Part shown: piece after piece, positions 26,782 to 35,795 of the stretch
Position numbering within the stretch: position 1 is the first letter of the stretch
Layout of the letters: each line of letters begins with the position of its first letter
Source of the DNA: Crocinitomicaceae bacterium
GTDB lineage: Bacteria > Bacteroidota > Bacteroidia > Flavobacteriales_D > Crocinitomicaceae
Direction of reading: 5' to 3'
NCBI GenBank assembly: GCA_029251865.1
Contig: JAQXCN010000045.1
Coordinates: forward strand, 1 to 64,000
DNA: 64,000 nt
Notes under the pieces: generated by a model
The model's input: only the letters and a program-made list of their open reading frames with translations
What the model was told of the DNA's origin: nothing
Databases searched by the model: none
Made by a program: the position numbers and the translations under genes

Positions 26782-28098
26782 ATGAAGAAGATAACTGTTG
26801 TTGGTACGGGTTATGTCGGTCTTGTTACAGGCACTTGTTTTGCTGAAACAGGCAATGATGTGCTCTGCGTCGACATTGATGTTAATAAAGTTGAGATGAT
26901 GCGGCAAGGTAAAGTTCCGATTTATGAACCTAACCTGGATACCTATTTTGAAAGAAATATTTCTGCAGGGCGCTTAAATTTCACGACTTCATTAAAGGAA
27001 GGTGTTGATCATGGAAATATTATATTTTTAGCACTGCCGACCCCTCCTGGTGAAGATGGTTCTGCCGACCTGTCTTATATTCTTAACGTCGCTGATCAGC
27101 TTGGTGTGCTTATGCAAGATTATAAGGTGGTTGTGGATAAAAGTACAGTTCCTGTTGGGACAGCTGAAAAAGTCCATGACGCAATTGCAAAGAAAGCAAC
27201 TGTTGATTTTGCTGTGGTTTCAAATCCAGAATTTTTAAGAGAAGGCTTTGCCGTTTCGGATTTTATGAGGCCGGATAGAGTTGTAATCGGAACCCAGGAC
27301 GAAAGAGCGATGAAAGAAATGAAGCGTTTATATCAGCCTTTTGTTCGACAGGGGAACCCAATATACTTCATGGATGAAAAGTCAGCCGAATTGACTAAAT
27401 ATGCTGCAAATTCTTTTCTTGCAACAAAAATCACCTTCATGAATGAAGTTGCTAATTTTTGTGAATTAGTGGGAGCGGATGTAGACAATGTTAGAGTGGG
27501 TATTGGATCTGATACAAGAATCGGAAAGCGTTTTTTATTCCCAGGGATAGGTTACGGTGGGTCATGTTTTCCAAAAGATGTTCAAGCGCTCGTGAAATCG
27601 GGAGTTGAAAATGGATTTCAATTTCAGATTCTTGACGCGGTCACGAAAGTGAATCATGATCAGAAAACAATTCTTTATCCTAAGATTAAAAATTACTTTA
27701 GAGGTGACTTGAAAGATAAGAAAATCGCGATTTGGGGGCTGTCTTTTAAACCTGATACCGACGATATTCGTGAGGCTCCTGCACTATACATGATAGAAAA
27801 ACTACTTGAGGGAGGGGCAAAGGTTATAGCACACGACCCAGAAGCAATGGAAAATGTAAAAGCACATCCCATAGGTAAGAAAATATCATTTTCTGATAAT
27901 GAATATGAAGCAGTCTCAGGAGCCGATGCTTTATTAATCTGTACGGAATGGGGTCTTTATAGAAATCCTGACTTTGAAAAGATGAAGGCGCTTCTAAACG
28001 ATACTGTGATTTTTGATGGAAGAAATTTATTTGATGTTCAAGAAATGAATCAAAGGGGTTATTTTTACTCGAGTATTGGAAGGAATTTAAATTTTTAG
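26782..28098 (+). CDS. ugd: UDP-glucose 6-dehydrogenase
   Basis: 438 residues. Oxidises UDP-glucose to UDP-glucuronate with two NAD+. Rossmann start [17 protein letters not shown], then [36 protein letters not shown], substrate lysine K206 in [14 protein letters not shown], and catalytic cysteine C262 in [12 protein letters not shown]. The C-terminal nucleotide-binding domain has [17 protein letters not shown]. Next gene (UDP-xylose synthase) uses its product. Distinguished from the second dehydrogenase at 30686 by GGSCFPKD versus GGHCIGVDP. Confidence 0.94.
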   Translation: MKKITVVGTGYVGLVTGTCFAETGNDVLCVDIDVNKVEMMRQGKVPIYEPNLDTYFERNISAGRLNFTTSLKEGVDHGNIIFLALPTPPGEDGSADLSYILNVADQLGVLMQDYKVVVDKSTVPVGTAEKVHDAIAKKATVDFAVVSNPEFLREGFAVSDFMRPDRVVIGTQDERAMKEMKRLYQPFVRQGNPIYFMDEKSAELTKYAANSFLATKITFMNEVANFCELVGADVDNVRVGIGSDTRIGKRFLFPGIGYGGSCFPKDVQALVKSGVENGFQFQILDAVTKVNHDQKTILYPKIKNYFRGDLKDKKIAIWGLSFKPDTDDIREAPALYMIEKLLEGGAKVIAHDPEAMENVKAHPIGKKISFSDNEYEAVSGADALLICTEWGLYRNPDFEKMKALLNDTVIFDGRNLFDVQEMNQRGYFYSSIGRNLNF

Positions 28099-28100
28099 TT

Positions 28101-29087
28101 GTGAAGTCAATTTTAATTACCGGAGCAGCTGGGTTTTTAGGTTCTCATTTATGTGATCGGTTCGTAAAAGAGGGCTATCATGTAATTGGCATGGATAATC
28201 TTATTACGGGACGTATGTCGAATATTGACCATCTGATGAAACGTTCAAGTTTCGAATTTCACCATCACGATGTAACTAAACATATTCATATTTCTTGTGA
28301 TTTGGATTATATTCTCCATTTCGCCTCTCCCGCAAGTCCAATAGATTATTTAAAGATTCCAATTCAAACATTGAAAGTAGGCTCATTGGGAATTCATAAT
28401 TGTCTCGGTCTCGCAAGAGTAAAAAAAGCTCGGGTTTTAATCGCGTCCACATCTGAGGTGTATGGAGATCCTAGTGTGCATCCACAGCCAGAAAGTTATT
28501 GGGGCAATGTGAATCCAGTAGGTCCACGTGGTGTTTATGATGAAGCTAAAAGATTTCAAGAGGCAATGACCATGGCTTACCATACGTTTCACGGAGTGGA
28601 AACGAGAATTGTGAGGATTTTCAATACCTATGGTCCAAGAATGCGATTGAATGATGGGCGCGCGCTCCCTGCTTTTATTGGACAGGCTTTGAGGGGAGAG
28701 GATTTGACTGTTTTCGGGGATGGTTCTCAGACAAGGTCTTTTTGCTTTGTTGGCGATTTAGTAGAAGGCGTTTATCGTCTGTTAAAAAGTAATTACACCC
28801 AACCTGTCAATATTGGCAATCCATCAGAGATTTCTATTTCCCAGTTTGCAGAGGAAATTATTAAATTAACCGGGACTGCACAAAAAGTCATTTATAAAGA
28901 TCTTCCAGTTGATGATCCAAAGCAAAGGAGACCGGATATCAGTCTCGCTAAATCCTTATTGGATTGGTCACCGAAAGTATCTCGGGAGGAGGGTTTAAAG
29001 ATTACCTATGAATATTTTAAATCACTTTCGAAGGAAGAACTATTTAAAAAGGACCATATGAATTTCGATAAATATAATGTTCGATGA
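28101..29087 (+). CDS. UDP-glucuronate decarboxylase (UDP-xylose synthase)
   Basis: 328 residues from a GTG at 28101, two bases after the ugd stop. Extended short-chain dehydrogenase fold: [10 protein letters not shown] cofactor loop, [38 protein letters not shown] with the catalytic Y146-x-x-x-K150, [20 protein letters not shown] and [18 protein letters not shown]. These are the hallmark segments of the UXS family, which turns UDP-glucuronate into UDP-xylose. Overlaps the following acetyltransferase gene by 4 bases. Confidence 0.93.
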   Translation: MKSILITGAAGFLGSHLCDRFVKEGYHVIGMDNLITGRMSNIDHLMKRSSFEFHHHDVTKHIHISCDLDYILHFASPASPIDYLKIPIQTLKVGSLGIHNCLGLARVKKARVLIASTSEVYGDPSVHPQPESYWGNVNPVGPRGVYDEAKRFQEAMTMAYHTFHGVETRIVRIFNTYGPRMRLNDGRALPAFIGQALRGEDLTVFGDGSQTRSFCFVGDLVEGVYRLLKSNYTQPVNIGNPSEISISQFAEEIIKLTGTAQKVIYKDLPVDDPKQRRPDISLAKSLLDWSPKVSREEGLKITYEYFKSLSKEELFKKDHMNFDKYNVR

Positions 29088-29656
29088 TGGATTATTTTGC
29101 ACATGAAACTGCTGTTGTTGATATGGGTTGCTCCATTGGAAAAGGAACAAAAATCTGGCATTTTTCCCACATTATGCCTGATTGTAGCATTGGGGATGGC
29201 TGCAGCATTGGTCAAAATGTTGTTGTTTCACCCTCTGTAATTCTTGGTAAAAACGTTAAAGTTCAAAACAATGTCTCCATTTACACAGGTGTAGTTTGTG
29301 AGGATGACGTTTTTTTGGGTCCTTCAATGGTTTTTACAAATGTTGTTAATCCAAGAAGCGCTGTGAATCGAAGAGGTACATACGCTAAGACGATTGTAAA
29401 AAAGGGTGCAAGTATAGGCGCAAATGCAACGATTGTTTGTGGGCATGATATAGGTGAATTTGCATTTGTAGGTGCTGGTGCGGTAGTTACAAAAACAGTT
29501 CCCGCATATGCTTTAGTTATAGGTAATCCAGCGCGGCAGATAGGCTGGATGAGTGAATACGGTCACCGACTTGAGTTTAATAATGAAGGGGAAGCGATAT
29601 GCCAGGAAAGCAATGAAGTTTATTCTTTGATTGATAACAAGGTGAATAAAAAATAA
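29084..29656 (+). CDS. left-handed beta-helix sugar N-acetyltransferase (WbpD/WlbB-like)
   Basis: 190 residues of hexapeptide repeats ([73 protein letters not shown]) forming a left-handed parallel beta-helix. Predicted to acetylate the 3-amino group of UDP-2-acetamido-3-amino-2,3-dideoxy-glucuronate, the last step before UDP-GlcNAc(3NAc)[10 protein letters not shown] and [14 protein letters not shown] are typical for this branch. Overlaps its neighbour by 4 bases (ATGA). Confidence 0.9.
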   Translation: MMDYFAHETAVVDMGCSIGKGTKIWHFSHIMPDCSIGDGCSIGQNVVVSPSVILGKNVKVQNNVSIYTGVVCEDDVFLGPSMVFTNVVNPRSAVNRRGTYAKTIVKKGASIGANATIVCGHDIGEFAFVGAGAVVTKTVPAYALVIGNPARQIGWMSEYGHRLEFNNEGEAICQESNEVYSLIDNKVNKK

Positions 29657-29658
29657 AC

Positions 29659-30693
29659 ATGGAGAAAAAAGTAAAATTTGCCGTCGTTGGTGCAGGCCAT
29701 ATAGGGAAGCGTCACGCTGAAATGATTAAACGAGAACCTGAGGCGGAATTGGTGGCCTTAGTGGATTGCCGTTCTCAAGAAGAATGTGATGCTTCACGCT
29801 TTGAGGTTCCTTTTTTTTCAAGTATTGATGAATTACTGGGTGGTGACTTGGAAATAGATGTAGTAAATATTTGTACACCAAATGGTCTTCATGCAGGTCA
29901 ATCCTTAAAGGCGCTTGCGAAAAAGAAGCATGTCGTTTGTGAAAAGCCAATGGGTTTATCCAAAGACAACTGTGAGAAAATTATATTTAAAGCATTGCAA
30001 GTATCTCGGCAAGTTTTCTGTGTGATGCAAAACCGGTATTCTCCGCCTTCAGAGTGGATCAAATCTATTGTTGAAGAGGGCATCTTAGGTGAAATATTTA
30101 TGGTTCAGTTAAATTGCTACTGGAATCGAGATGACCGTTATTATAAAAAAGGGGGGTGGAAAGGCACATCAGATTTAGATGGTGGAACTTTATTTACACA
30201 GTTTTCTCATTTTATTGATATTATGTATTGGCTGTTTGGAGATATAGATAATATTGAAGGTAAATTCAAAGACTTTACGCATAAAAACTCCACTGATTTT
30301 GAAGATTCCGGGATGGTGAGTTTTGATTTTATTAACGGGGGTATGGGGTGCTTGAACTATTCCACCTCTGTTGCCAATCAAAATTTAGAATCATCCATGA
30401 CCATAATAGGTAAGAACGGAAGTGTTAAGATCGGAGGGCAATATATGAATGAGGTTGAAATATGTAATATTAAAGATTACGAAATGCCAGAACTAAAGCC
30501 CTCGAACCCTGCTAATGATTATGGACCTTACAAAGGTTCAGCTGCAAACCATAATTATGTAATTTCCAATGTTATTGATAGTGTGAAAGGTAGAACGTCG
30601 CCTACAACAAATGCTTTAGAAGGTCTAAAAGTGGTTGAAATAATAGAAAGAATATACAAAGTGAAAAACGAAAATAAGAAAAGAGATGAGTGA
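29659..30693 (+). CDS. Gfo/Idh/MocA oxidoreductase (WbpB/WlbA-like)
   Basis: 344 residues. NAD-dependent sugar dehydrogenase with Rossmann loop GAGHIGKRH (11-19), NICTPNGLHAG, and the catalytic-lysine motif CEKPMGL (K96). The C-terminal part has the WNRDDRYYKKGGWKGTSDLDGGTLFTQ-SHFIDIMYWLFGD region seen in UDP-2-acetamido-2-deoxy-glucuronate 3-dehydrogenases (WbpB, WlbA). Predicted to make the 3-keto sugar for the aminotransferase at 25651. Overlaps the following dehydrogenase gene by 8 bases. Confidence 0.9.
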   Translation: MEKKVKFAVVGAGHIGKRHAEMIKREPEAELVALVDCRSQEECDASRFEVPFFSSIDELLGGDLEIDVVNICTPNGLHAGQSLKALAKKKHVVCEKPMGLSKDNCEKIIFKALQVSRQVFCVMQNRYSPPSEWIKSIVEEGILGEIFMVQLNCYWNRDDRYYKKGGWKGTSDLDGGTLFTQFSHFIDIMYWLFGDIDNIEGKFKDFTHKNSTDFEDSGMVSFDFINGGMGCLNYSTSVANQNLESSMTIIGKNGSVKIGGQYMNEVEICNIKDYEMPELKPSNPANDYGPYKGSAANHNYVISNVIDSVKGRTSPTTNALEGLKVVEIIERIYKVKNENKKRDE

Positions 30694-31990
30694 TTTGATC
30701 TATGATAGAATGTTAAAAGGAGAGTCAAAACTTGCCGTAATCGGCTTGGGTTATGTTGGTTTACCTATTGCTTTAGATTTTGCACGAAAGATTAAGGTTG
30801 TCGGCTTCGATATCAATCAAGAACGCGTCGATTTAATGAAAAACAATGTCGATCCCAGTAATGAGCTTGAAACCAAAGACTTTGAAGGTTGCGATATTTT
30901 ATTTACTGCAAATATCGATGACCTTAAAGATGTTGAGTTTTTCATTGTTGCCGTACCAACACCTATAGACGATGCAAATTTACCTGACTTAACGCCTTTA
31001 CTAGGTGCGAGTAAGACGGTTTCACAAGTTTTAAAGAAGGGGGATTATGTAGTCTATGAATCTACGGTTTATCCAGGATGTACCGAAGAAGATTGTATTC
31101 CTGTACTTGAAAAAGGATCAGGGTTGAAGTTTCAAGATGATTTTAAGGTTGGTTATTCTCCTGAAAGAATAAATCCAGGAGATAAAGTTCATACTTTACA
31201 AAATGTTGTTAAGGTTTCCTCAGGATGTTGTGCTGAATCTTCAGAAGAAATAGCTAAAACTTATGAACTAGTTGTTGGTGCAGGAGTTCATAGGGCACCA
31301 AACATCAAAGTGGCTGAAGCTGCAAAAATAATTGAAAACACACAGAGAGATGTCAATATTGCATTGATCAATGAGCTTTCTATTATTTTTAATAAACTTA
31401 ATATCAACACATTTGATGTTTTAGAAGCTGCAGGTACAAAATGGAATTTTTTAAAGTTTTCCCCGGGTTTGGTGGGTGGCCATTGTATCGGTGTTGATCC
31501 ATATTATCTTACACACAAAGCCCAGCAGGCGGGTTATCATGCAAAAGTAATTACGAGTGGTCGATATGTTAATGATTCAATGGGTTTTTATATTGCCAAA
31601 CAAACGGTTAAAAAGATACTAGCTCAGGGCAAGCATATTCAAGATGCGAAGGTATTGGTGATGGGTGCAACATTCAAAGAGGACGTTTCAGATATTAGGA
31701 ACTCAAAGGTTATTGATATTGTAAATGAACTAAAATCATTTCAAGTACAAGTAGACTTGGTTGACCCTCATGCAAGTTCGGTAGAAATGGAACATGAATA
31801 TGGTATCCCTTTAGCTTCAGAAATCTCTAAAGATTATGATGCTGTTATTGTTGCTGTAAATCATGCTGTTTATATCAAACATGATGAGGCTTATTTCCAA
31901 TCCTTATTAAAGGATAAAAACGGTGTATTTGTCGATGTAAAGGGGGTTTTTAAGGGTCAGATGCATGATTTAGAATATTGGAGCCTATAA
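30686..31990 (+). CDS. UDP-N-acetyl-glucosamine 6-dehydrogenase (WbpA/TviB-like)
   Basis: 434 residues. Nucleotide-sugar dehydrogenase of the VipA/TviB/WbpA branch: VIGLGYVGLPIALDFA, VAVPTPIDDANLPDL, ESTVYPGCTEEDCIPVLE, GYSPERINPGDK, AAKIIENTQRDVNIALINEL, and the catalytic cysteine in GLVGGHCIGVDPYYL. The C-terminal domain has VMGATFKEDVSDIRNSKV. Predicted to open the UDP-GlcNAc(3NAc)A route by oxidising UDP-GlcNAc to UDP-GlcNAcA. Different in motif and length from the Ugd at 26782, so the two are not redundant. Confidence 0.92.
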   Translation: MSDLIYDRMLKGESKLAVIGLGYVGLPIALDFARKIKVVGFDINQERVDLMKNNVDPSNELETKDFEGCDILFTANIDDLKDVEFFIVAVPTPIDDANLPDLTPLLGASKTVSQVLKKGDYVVYESTVYPGCTEEDCIPVLEKGSGLKFQDDFKVGYSPERINPGDKVHTLQNVVKVSSGCCAESSEEIAKTYELVVGAGVHRAPNIKVAEAAKIIENTQRDVNIALINELSIIFNKLNINTFDVLEAAGTKWNFLKFSPGLVGGHCIGVDPYYLTHKAQQAGYHAKVITSGRYVNDSMGFYIAKQTVKKILAQGKHIQDAKVLVMGATFKEDVSDIRNSKVIDIVNELKSFQVQVDLVDPHASSVEMEHEYGIPLASEISKDYDAVIVAVNHAVYIKHDEAYFQSLLKDKNGVFVDVKGVFKGQMHDLEYWSL

Positions 31991-31991
31991 T

Positions 31992-33047
31992 ATGAGTAAA
32001 CGAACGATTTTAATTACTGGAGGAGCGGGATTTATAGGTTCACATGTCATAAGAAGATTTGTAAATAATTATCCGAACGATACGATCATAAATGGCGACG
32101 CCTTGACTTATGCCGGAAACTTGGAGAATTTACGTGATATTGAGGCGGCTCCAAATTATGTATTTGAAAAGCTTAATATAACAGATAATGCTGCTGTTCG
32201 TTCCGTTTTTGAGCGTTTTAAGGTTTCTCATGTCATTCATTTGGCTGCAGAGTCTCACGTCGACCGATCTATTGAAGGGCCAATGGAGTTTGTGCTTTCA
32301 AATGTAGTGGGTACTGTCAATTTATTAAATGCGGCGAAAGAGTTTTGGACTTCAGGGGAACATGTTTTTCATCATGTTTCAACAGATGAGGTTTATGGTT
32401 CATTAGGTGACCAAGGGCTATTTACTGAGGACACATCTTATGACCCTAGAAGTCCATATTCAGCTTCGAAGGCGTCATCTGATCACTTTGTACGAGCTTA
32501 TTTTCATACTTATGGATTGCCAATCAAAATATCGAATTGTTCCAATAACTATGGAAGTCATCATTTCCCTGAGAAATTGATTCCACTTATGATTCATAAT
32601 ATTCTGAATAAAAAGGCGCTTCCTATTTATGGTAAAGGAGATAATATTCGCGACTGGTTATGGGTCGAAGATCACGCCAGCGCAATAGATGCGATTTTTA
32701 CAAGTGGTCGTCTCGGAGAGGCTTATAACGTTGGTGGTCTAAATGAATGGACAAACATAGAACTGGTTCGTTTCTTGTGTCGTTTGATGGATGAAAAATT
32801 GGGCAGAAAAGAAGGAGAATCAGAGCAATTGATTACCTATGTAAAAGACCGCGCTGGTCATGATAAACGTTATGCCATTGATGCGACAAAGCTAGAAGAA
32901 GAACTTGGCTGGAAACCATCTATTACTTTTGAGGAGGGTCTCTCTAAAACGGTAGATTGGTATTTAGAAAATAAGAGTTGGGTTGAACAAGTTACAAGTG
33001 GTTCTTATAAAGATTATTATCAGAAGATGTATAGTGATCGCAAATAA
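31992..33047 (+). CDS. rmlB: dTDP-glucose 4,6-dehydratase
   Basis: 351 residues. Makes dTDP-4-keto-6-deoxyglucose from dTDP-glucose. Seen: ITGGAGFIGSHVIRRF, HLAAESHVDRSIEGP, HHVSTDEVYGSLG with the T-D-E catalytic residues, SPYSASKASSDH with Y-x-x-x-K, NNYGSHHFPEKLIPLMI, DNIRDWLWVEDH, and DRAGHDKRYAIDA. rmlA, rmlC and rmlD are absent from the window, so the keto sugar may feed rhamnose or an aminodeoxy sugar made elsewhere. Overlaps the next gene by one base. Confidence 0.94.
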   Translation: MSKRTILITGGAGFIGSHVIRRFVNNYPNDTIINGDALTYAGNLENLRDIEAAPNYVFEKLNITDNAAVRSVFERFKVSHVIHLAAESHVDRSIEGPMEFVLSNVVGTVNLLNAAKEFWTSGEHVFHHVSTDEVYGSLGDQGLFTEDTSYDPRSPYSASKASSDHFVRAYFHTYGLPIKISNCSNNYGSHHFPEKLIPLMIHNILNKKALPIYGKGDNIRDWLWVEDHASAIDAIFTSGRLGEAYNVGGLNEWTNIELVRFLCRLMDEKLGRKEGESEQLITYVKDRAGHDKRYAIDATKLEEELGWKPSITFEEGLSKTVDWYLENKSWVEQVTSGSYKDYYQKMYSDRK

Positions 33048-33790
33048 TGGGTTTTTTTGCAAACATATTTAAAAAGCAAGAAAAGCTCGAGCCTTTTGAT
33101 ATCGGTAGGCTTAAAGTTGATATCCATTCTCATTTAATACCAGGTATTGACGATGGTGCACAAGATATGGATCAAGCTATTGCCATGCTTGCGAAATTCG
33201 AACGTTTAGGCTTCAAAAAGGTAGTTACCACGCCTCATGTGATGACAGATTCTTTTCCGAATACAAATAAAATCATTTTGGATGGGCTTGAGGCATTAAG
33301 GAATGAAGCAAAGAAATCTGGCTTGAAGATCGAAATAGATGCCGCCGCTGAATATTATTTTGATGAGACCTTAATGCCAAAAATTGCGAATAAGGAGCTT
33401 TTAACTTTTGGTGACAATTATGTTCTTGTTGAGTTTGCATTTCATTCAAAACCTCAATTTTTAGAGCAACTATTTTTTGAATTAAAAGCAAAAGGTTACC
33501 GTCCTGTCGTAGCTCATTTTGAGCGTTATATGTACTATTTAGGCGCCATAGATAAGGCTGAAGCGTGGCGTAAAAACGGCGTAAATATTCAAATTAATCT
33601 TAATTCTTTGTCAGGTCAATATGGTCCGGAAGTAAAAAAGCAAGCGGAAAGACTAATCGATGCTGGAGCCTTTGATTTCGTTGGTACCGATTGTCATCGT
33701 ATTGAACACTTGATATTACTTGAGGAAAACCTCACCAATCCATATATTCATAAAATCGGAAATTACTTGGTGAAAAATTTAGTGATTTGA
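33047..33790 (+). CDS. CpsB/CapC (YwqE)-type PHP-fold tyrosine phosphatase
   Basis: 247 residues. Metal-dependent protein-tyrosine phosphatase of the PHP fold that usually acts on the tyrosine kinase controlling polysaccharide chain export. Metal-binding motifs are all present: VDIHSHLIPGIDDG, TTPHVM, the glutamate in AAEYYF, VEFAF, VVAHFERY and FVGTDCHR. No Wzc-type kinase is in the window. It sits at the end of the nucleotide-sugar operon, suggesting that the sugars are for an exported polysaccharide. Confidence 0.88.
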   Translation: MGFFANIFKKQEKLEPFDIGRLKVDIHSHLIPGIDDGAQDMDQAIAMLAKFERLGFKKVVTTPHVMTDSFPNTNKIILDGLEALRNEAKKSGLKIEIDAAAEYYFDETLMPKIANKELLTFGDNYVLVEFAFHSKPQFLEQLFFELKAKGYRPVVAHFERYMYYLGAIDKAEAWRKNGVNIQINLNSLSGQYGPEVKKQAERLIDAGAFDFVGTDCHRIEHLILLEENLTNPYIHKIGNYLVKNLVI

Positions 33791-34251
33791 GGCTTTATCT
33801 ATTGCGACATGCAGATGCCTCATCTTCATCTAAGGGAGATTTTCAACGGGAATTATCCAAAAAAGGAATCGCTCAATGTAAAGCTTTAAGTGGTTTTTTA
33901 TCACCAAAAATAAAAGAAGACGCAGTAACCATTCATAGTTCAGCTTCACAAAGAACGAGGCAGACACATTCGTATGTTTTTGATACATTAAATACAACAT
34001 TCCATCAAACTCTTTATTTGGCTACAGCACAAGACCTGCTTCAATTTATATGCGGGCTAAATACGACAAGAAATATTATTTTGTTGGGGCATAATAATGG
34101 GCTTTCTAATTTCGCGAGTTATTTAACAGGAATTTCTGTTGGGATGCAAACAGCATCTTGTTTAGCACTAGAGTTTTCATGTGAGCAATCGAATATGATT
34201 TCTAAAGGGACGGCGGAAATAATAACCTTTTATAGATGTCAAATAAGTTAA
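33787..34251 (+). CDS. sixA: SixA-type phosphohistidine phosphatase
   Basis: 154 residues from a TTG that overlaps the stop of the upstream gene (TTGA). Histidine-phosphatase-superfamily core: LYLLRHADASS with the catalytic R-H-A start, KGIAQCKAL, IHSSASQRTRQT, and the second histidine in ILLGHNNGLSNFASYL. Known SixA proteins remove phosphate from histidine, for example on phosphotransfer domains. The substrate here is not known. Confidence 0.85.
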   Translation: MRLYLLRHADASSSSKGDFQRELSKKGIAQCKALSGFLSPKIKEDAVTIHSSASQRTRQTHSYVFDTLNTTFHQTLYLATAQDLLQFICGLNTTRNIILLGHNNGLSNFASYLTGISVGMQTASCLALEFSCEQSNMISKGTAEIITFYRCQIS

Positions 34252-34275
34252 TTGCCCTATTTTTAATCCTCAGCT

Positions 34276-34878
34276 ATGCTCAAAAATGAATTAGAAAAAC
34301 GATTTGCTGCACTTCACCCGTTATCACAGGACGGAGAAGATTATTTTTTTATTCCAAAACCCGATGATACAGCCTGTAATATATTGATGACCTCGGGCCT
34401 TAACGAATATGGGATGCCTACACAAGTTTCGACTAAATCCTTAGTACATAAAGAACTTTATTTTTTATTGCCCGAATATTGGGTTGTTGCAGATATAGAA
34501 AAAGAGCAATTTCAGTGGTTGTTTCAAACTTTGCGGAAACTTAAGAAGCACGTGATTGAAAAGAAAACTTGGTTTGCAGAGGGTCATACCATGCGTGCGA
34601 ATGAAGAAGGGAAACAATTATCAGATCAAATGAAACAAACATATTTAATGTTGAGTGATCCTGTTTTTTTAGAAAAAGAATTGGCGCCAATGTTCGTTGA
34701 TTCAAGGGACGTGAGCTTTTTATCAGTTGTTCCAATTTTTCGTAATGAATTTCAGCATAAACAAGCATTTGGAACGGATAAACTCATTTCGCTTTTTGAA
34801 ACCTATCAGGTGACCGAGCGACTTGACGAATACAGAACGAATTTAGTTAAATCCCGCTGGAGAAGAATTTTTGGATAA
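34276..34878 (+). CDS. suppressor-of-fused (SUFU)-domain protein
   Basis: 200 residues, cytoplasmic, no signal peptide. The pattern fits the bacterial SUFU family: ILMTSGLNEYGMP, then KELYFLLPEYW, W..LRKLKKH, WFAEGHTM, and the closing FLSVVPIFRNEFQHKQAFGTDKLISLFETYQVTE segment with a final conserved arginine. Bacterial SUFU proteins are uncharacterised or act as immunity proteins of toxin systems; no toxin gene is adjacent. Its last base is shared with the next gene's start, suggesting coupling to the EamA transporter. Confidence 0.72.
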   Translation: MLKNELEKRFAALHPLSQDGEDYFFIPKPDDTACNILMTSGLNEYGMPTQVSTKSLVHKELYFLLPEYWVVADIEKEQFQWLFQTLRKLKKHVIEKKTWFAEGHTMRANEEGKQLSDQMKQTYLMLSDPVFLEKELAPMFVDSRDVSFLSVVPIFRNEFQHKQAFGTDKLISLFETYQVTERLDEYRTNLVKSRWRRIFG

Positions 34879-35795
34879 TGAAGCAGGACAATCTTAAAGC
34901 ACATGTTGCGCTGTTTCTTGTGAATGTATTGTATGGTGCGGGTCATCTGTTGGCAAAGGGTGTAATGCCGCAGTTCTTATCTCCACCTGTATTTATATTT
35001 TTAAGGGTCTCAGGTGCAGTGCTCTTTTTTTGGGTCCTTTCTCTTTTTATTAAAAAAATAAAAATAGCTAGAGCTGATCTACCCAGATTTTTAGCTTGTG
35101 GTTTATTCGGGGTTGCCTTGAATCAGATGTTCTTTTTTCATGGATTAAACTTGTCTTCTTCAATAAATTCAGGGATTATAATGAGTATGAATCCAATAAT
35201 GGTAGCTGTTTTATCTTTTTTTCTTGTGAAGGAAAAGCCATCTTACCTGCGTTCCATAGGTGTACTTATTGGTGCGATTGGCGCAATATTACTCACGTTA
35301 AAAGGCTCCGTGCAGGCCGGGGAATCTACGCTTGGCGACATCTTTCTTTTCATTAATGCGATTTCTTATGCCTTTTACTTGGTTTTGGTTAAACCCTTAA
35401 TGTTAAAATATGCGCCGATAACAGTTATAACTTGGGTCTTTACATTCGGGCTCTTATTTATTTGTCTTTATCCGCCAACAATTCAAGAATTAGTGCAAAC
35501 AAGTTTTTCTGGTTTTCCAAATGCGATTTACATTAAGATTGCCTATATCATCGTAGGTGTTACCTTCTTGACCTATCTTCTGACGATATACGGCTTGAAA
35601 TTCTTGAGTGCTACGGTCTCGAGTTCCTACATATATTTTCAACCGGTTCTCGTCATATTATTTGCATTTTTATTTTCGTATATCGGTTGGTCCGAAGATT
35701 ATACAGATACAATTACCCTTCAAAAGTTGGGATATATGCTGCTTATTTTTGTGGGGGTATATCTTACTTCAAGAACATCAAAAAAACGACAATGA
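34878..35795 (+). CDS. EamA/DMT-family transporter
   Basis: 305 residues with ten predicted transmembrane helices arranged as two EamA repeats (first from AHVALFLVNVLYGAGHLLAKG, second from LGDIFLFINAISYAFYLVLVK). Typical of drug/metabolite exporters for amino acids or small metabolites; the substrate is not predictable. One-base overlap with the SUFU gene upstream and a 4-base ATGA overlap with the peptidase downstream. Confidence 0.88.
   Translation: MKQDNLKAHVALFLVNVLYGAGHLLAKGVMPQFLSPPVFIFLRVSGAVLFFWVLSLFIKKIKIARADLPRFLACGLFGVALNQMFFFHGLNLSSSINSGIIMSMNPIMVAVLSFFLVKEKPSYLRSIGVLIGAIGAILLTLKGSVQAGESTLGDIFLFINAISYAFYLVLVKPLMLKYAPITVITWVFTFGLLFICLYPPTIQELVQTSFSGFPNAIYIKIAYIIVGVTFLTYLLTIYGLKFLSATVSSSYIYFQPVLVILFAFLFSYIGWSEDYTDTITLQKLGYMLLIFVGVYLTSRTSKKRQ

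Noticed and set aside
25651-33790. Complete capsule or O-antigen locus
   Set aside because: No glycosyltransferase, flippase, polymerase or chain-length gene is present within the window.
35687-35791. Upstream extension of the S9 peptidase frame
   Set aside because: It runs within the EamA transporter gene; the ATG at 35792 gives a normal signal peptide and an ATGA overlap.
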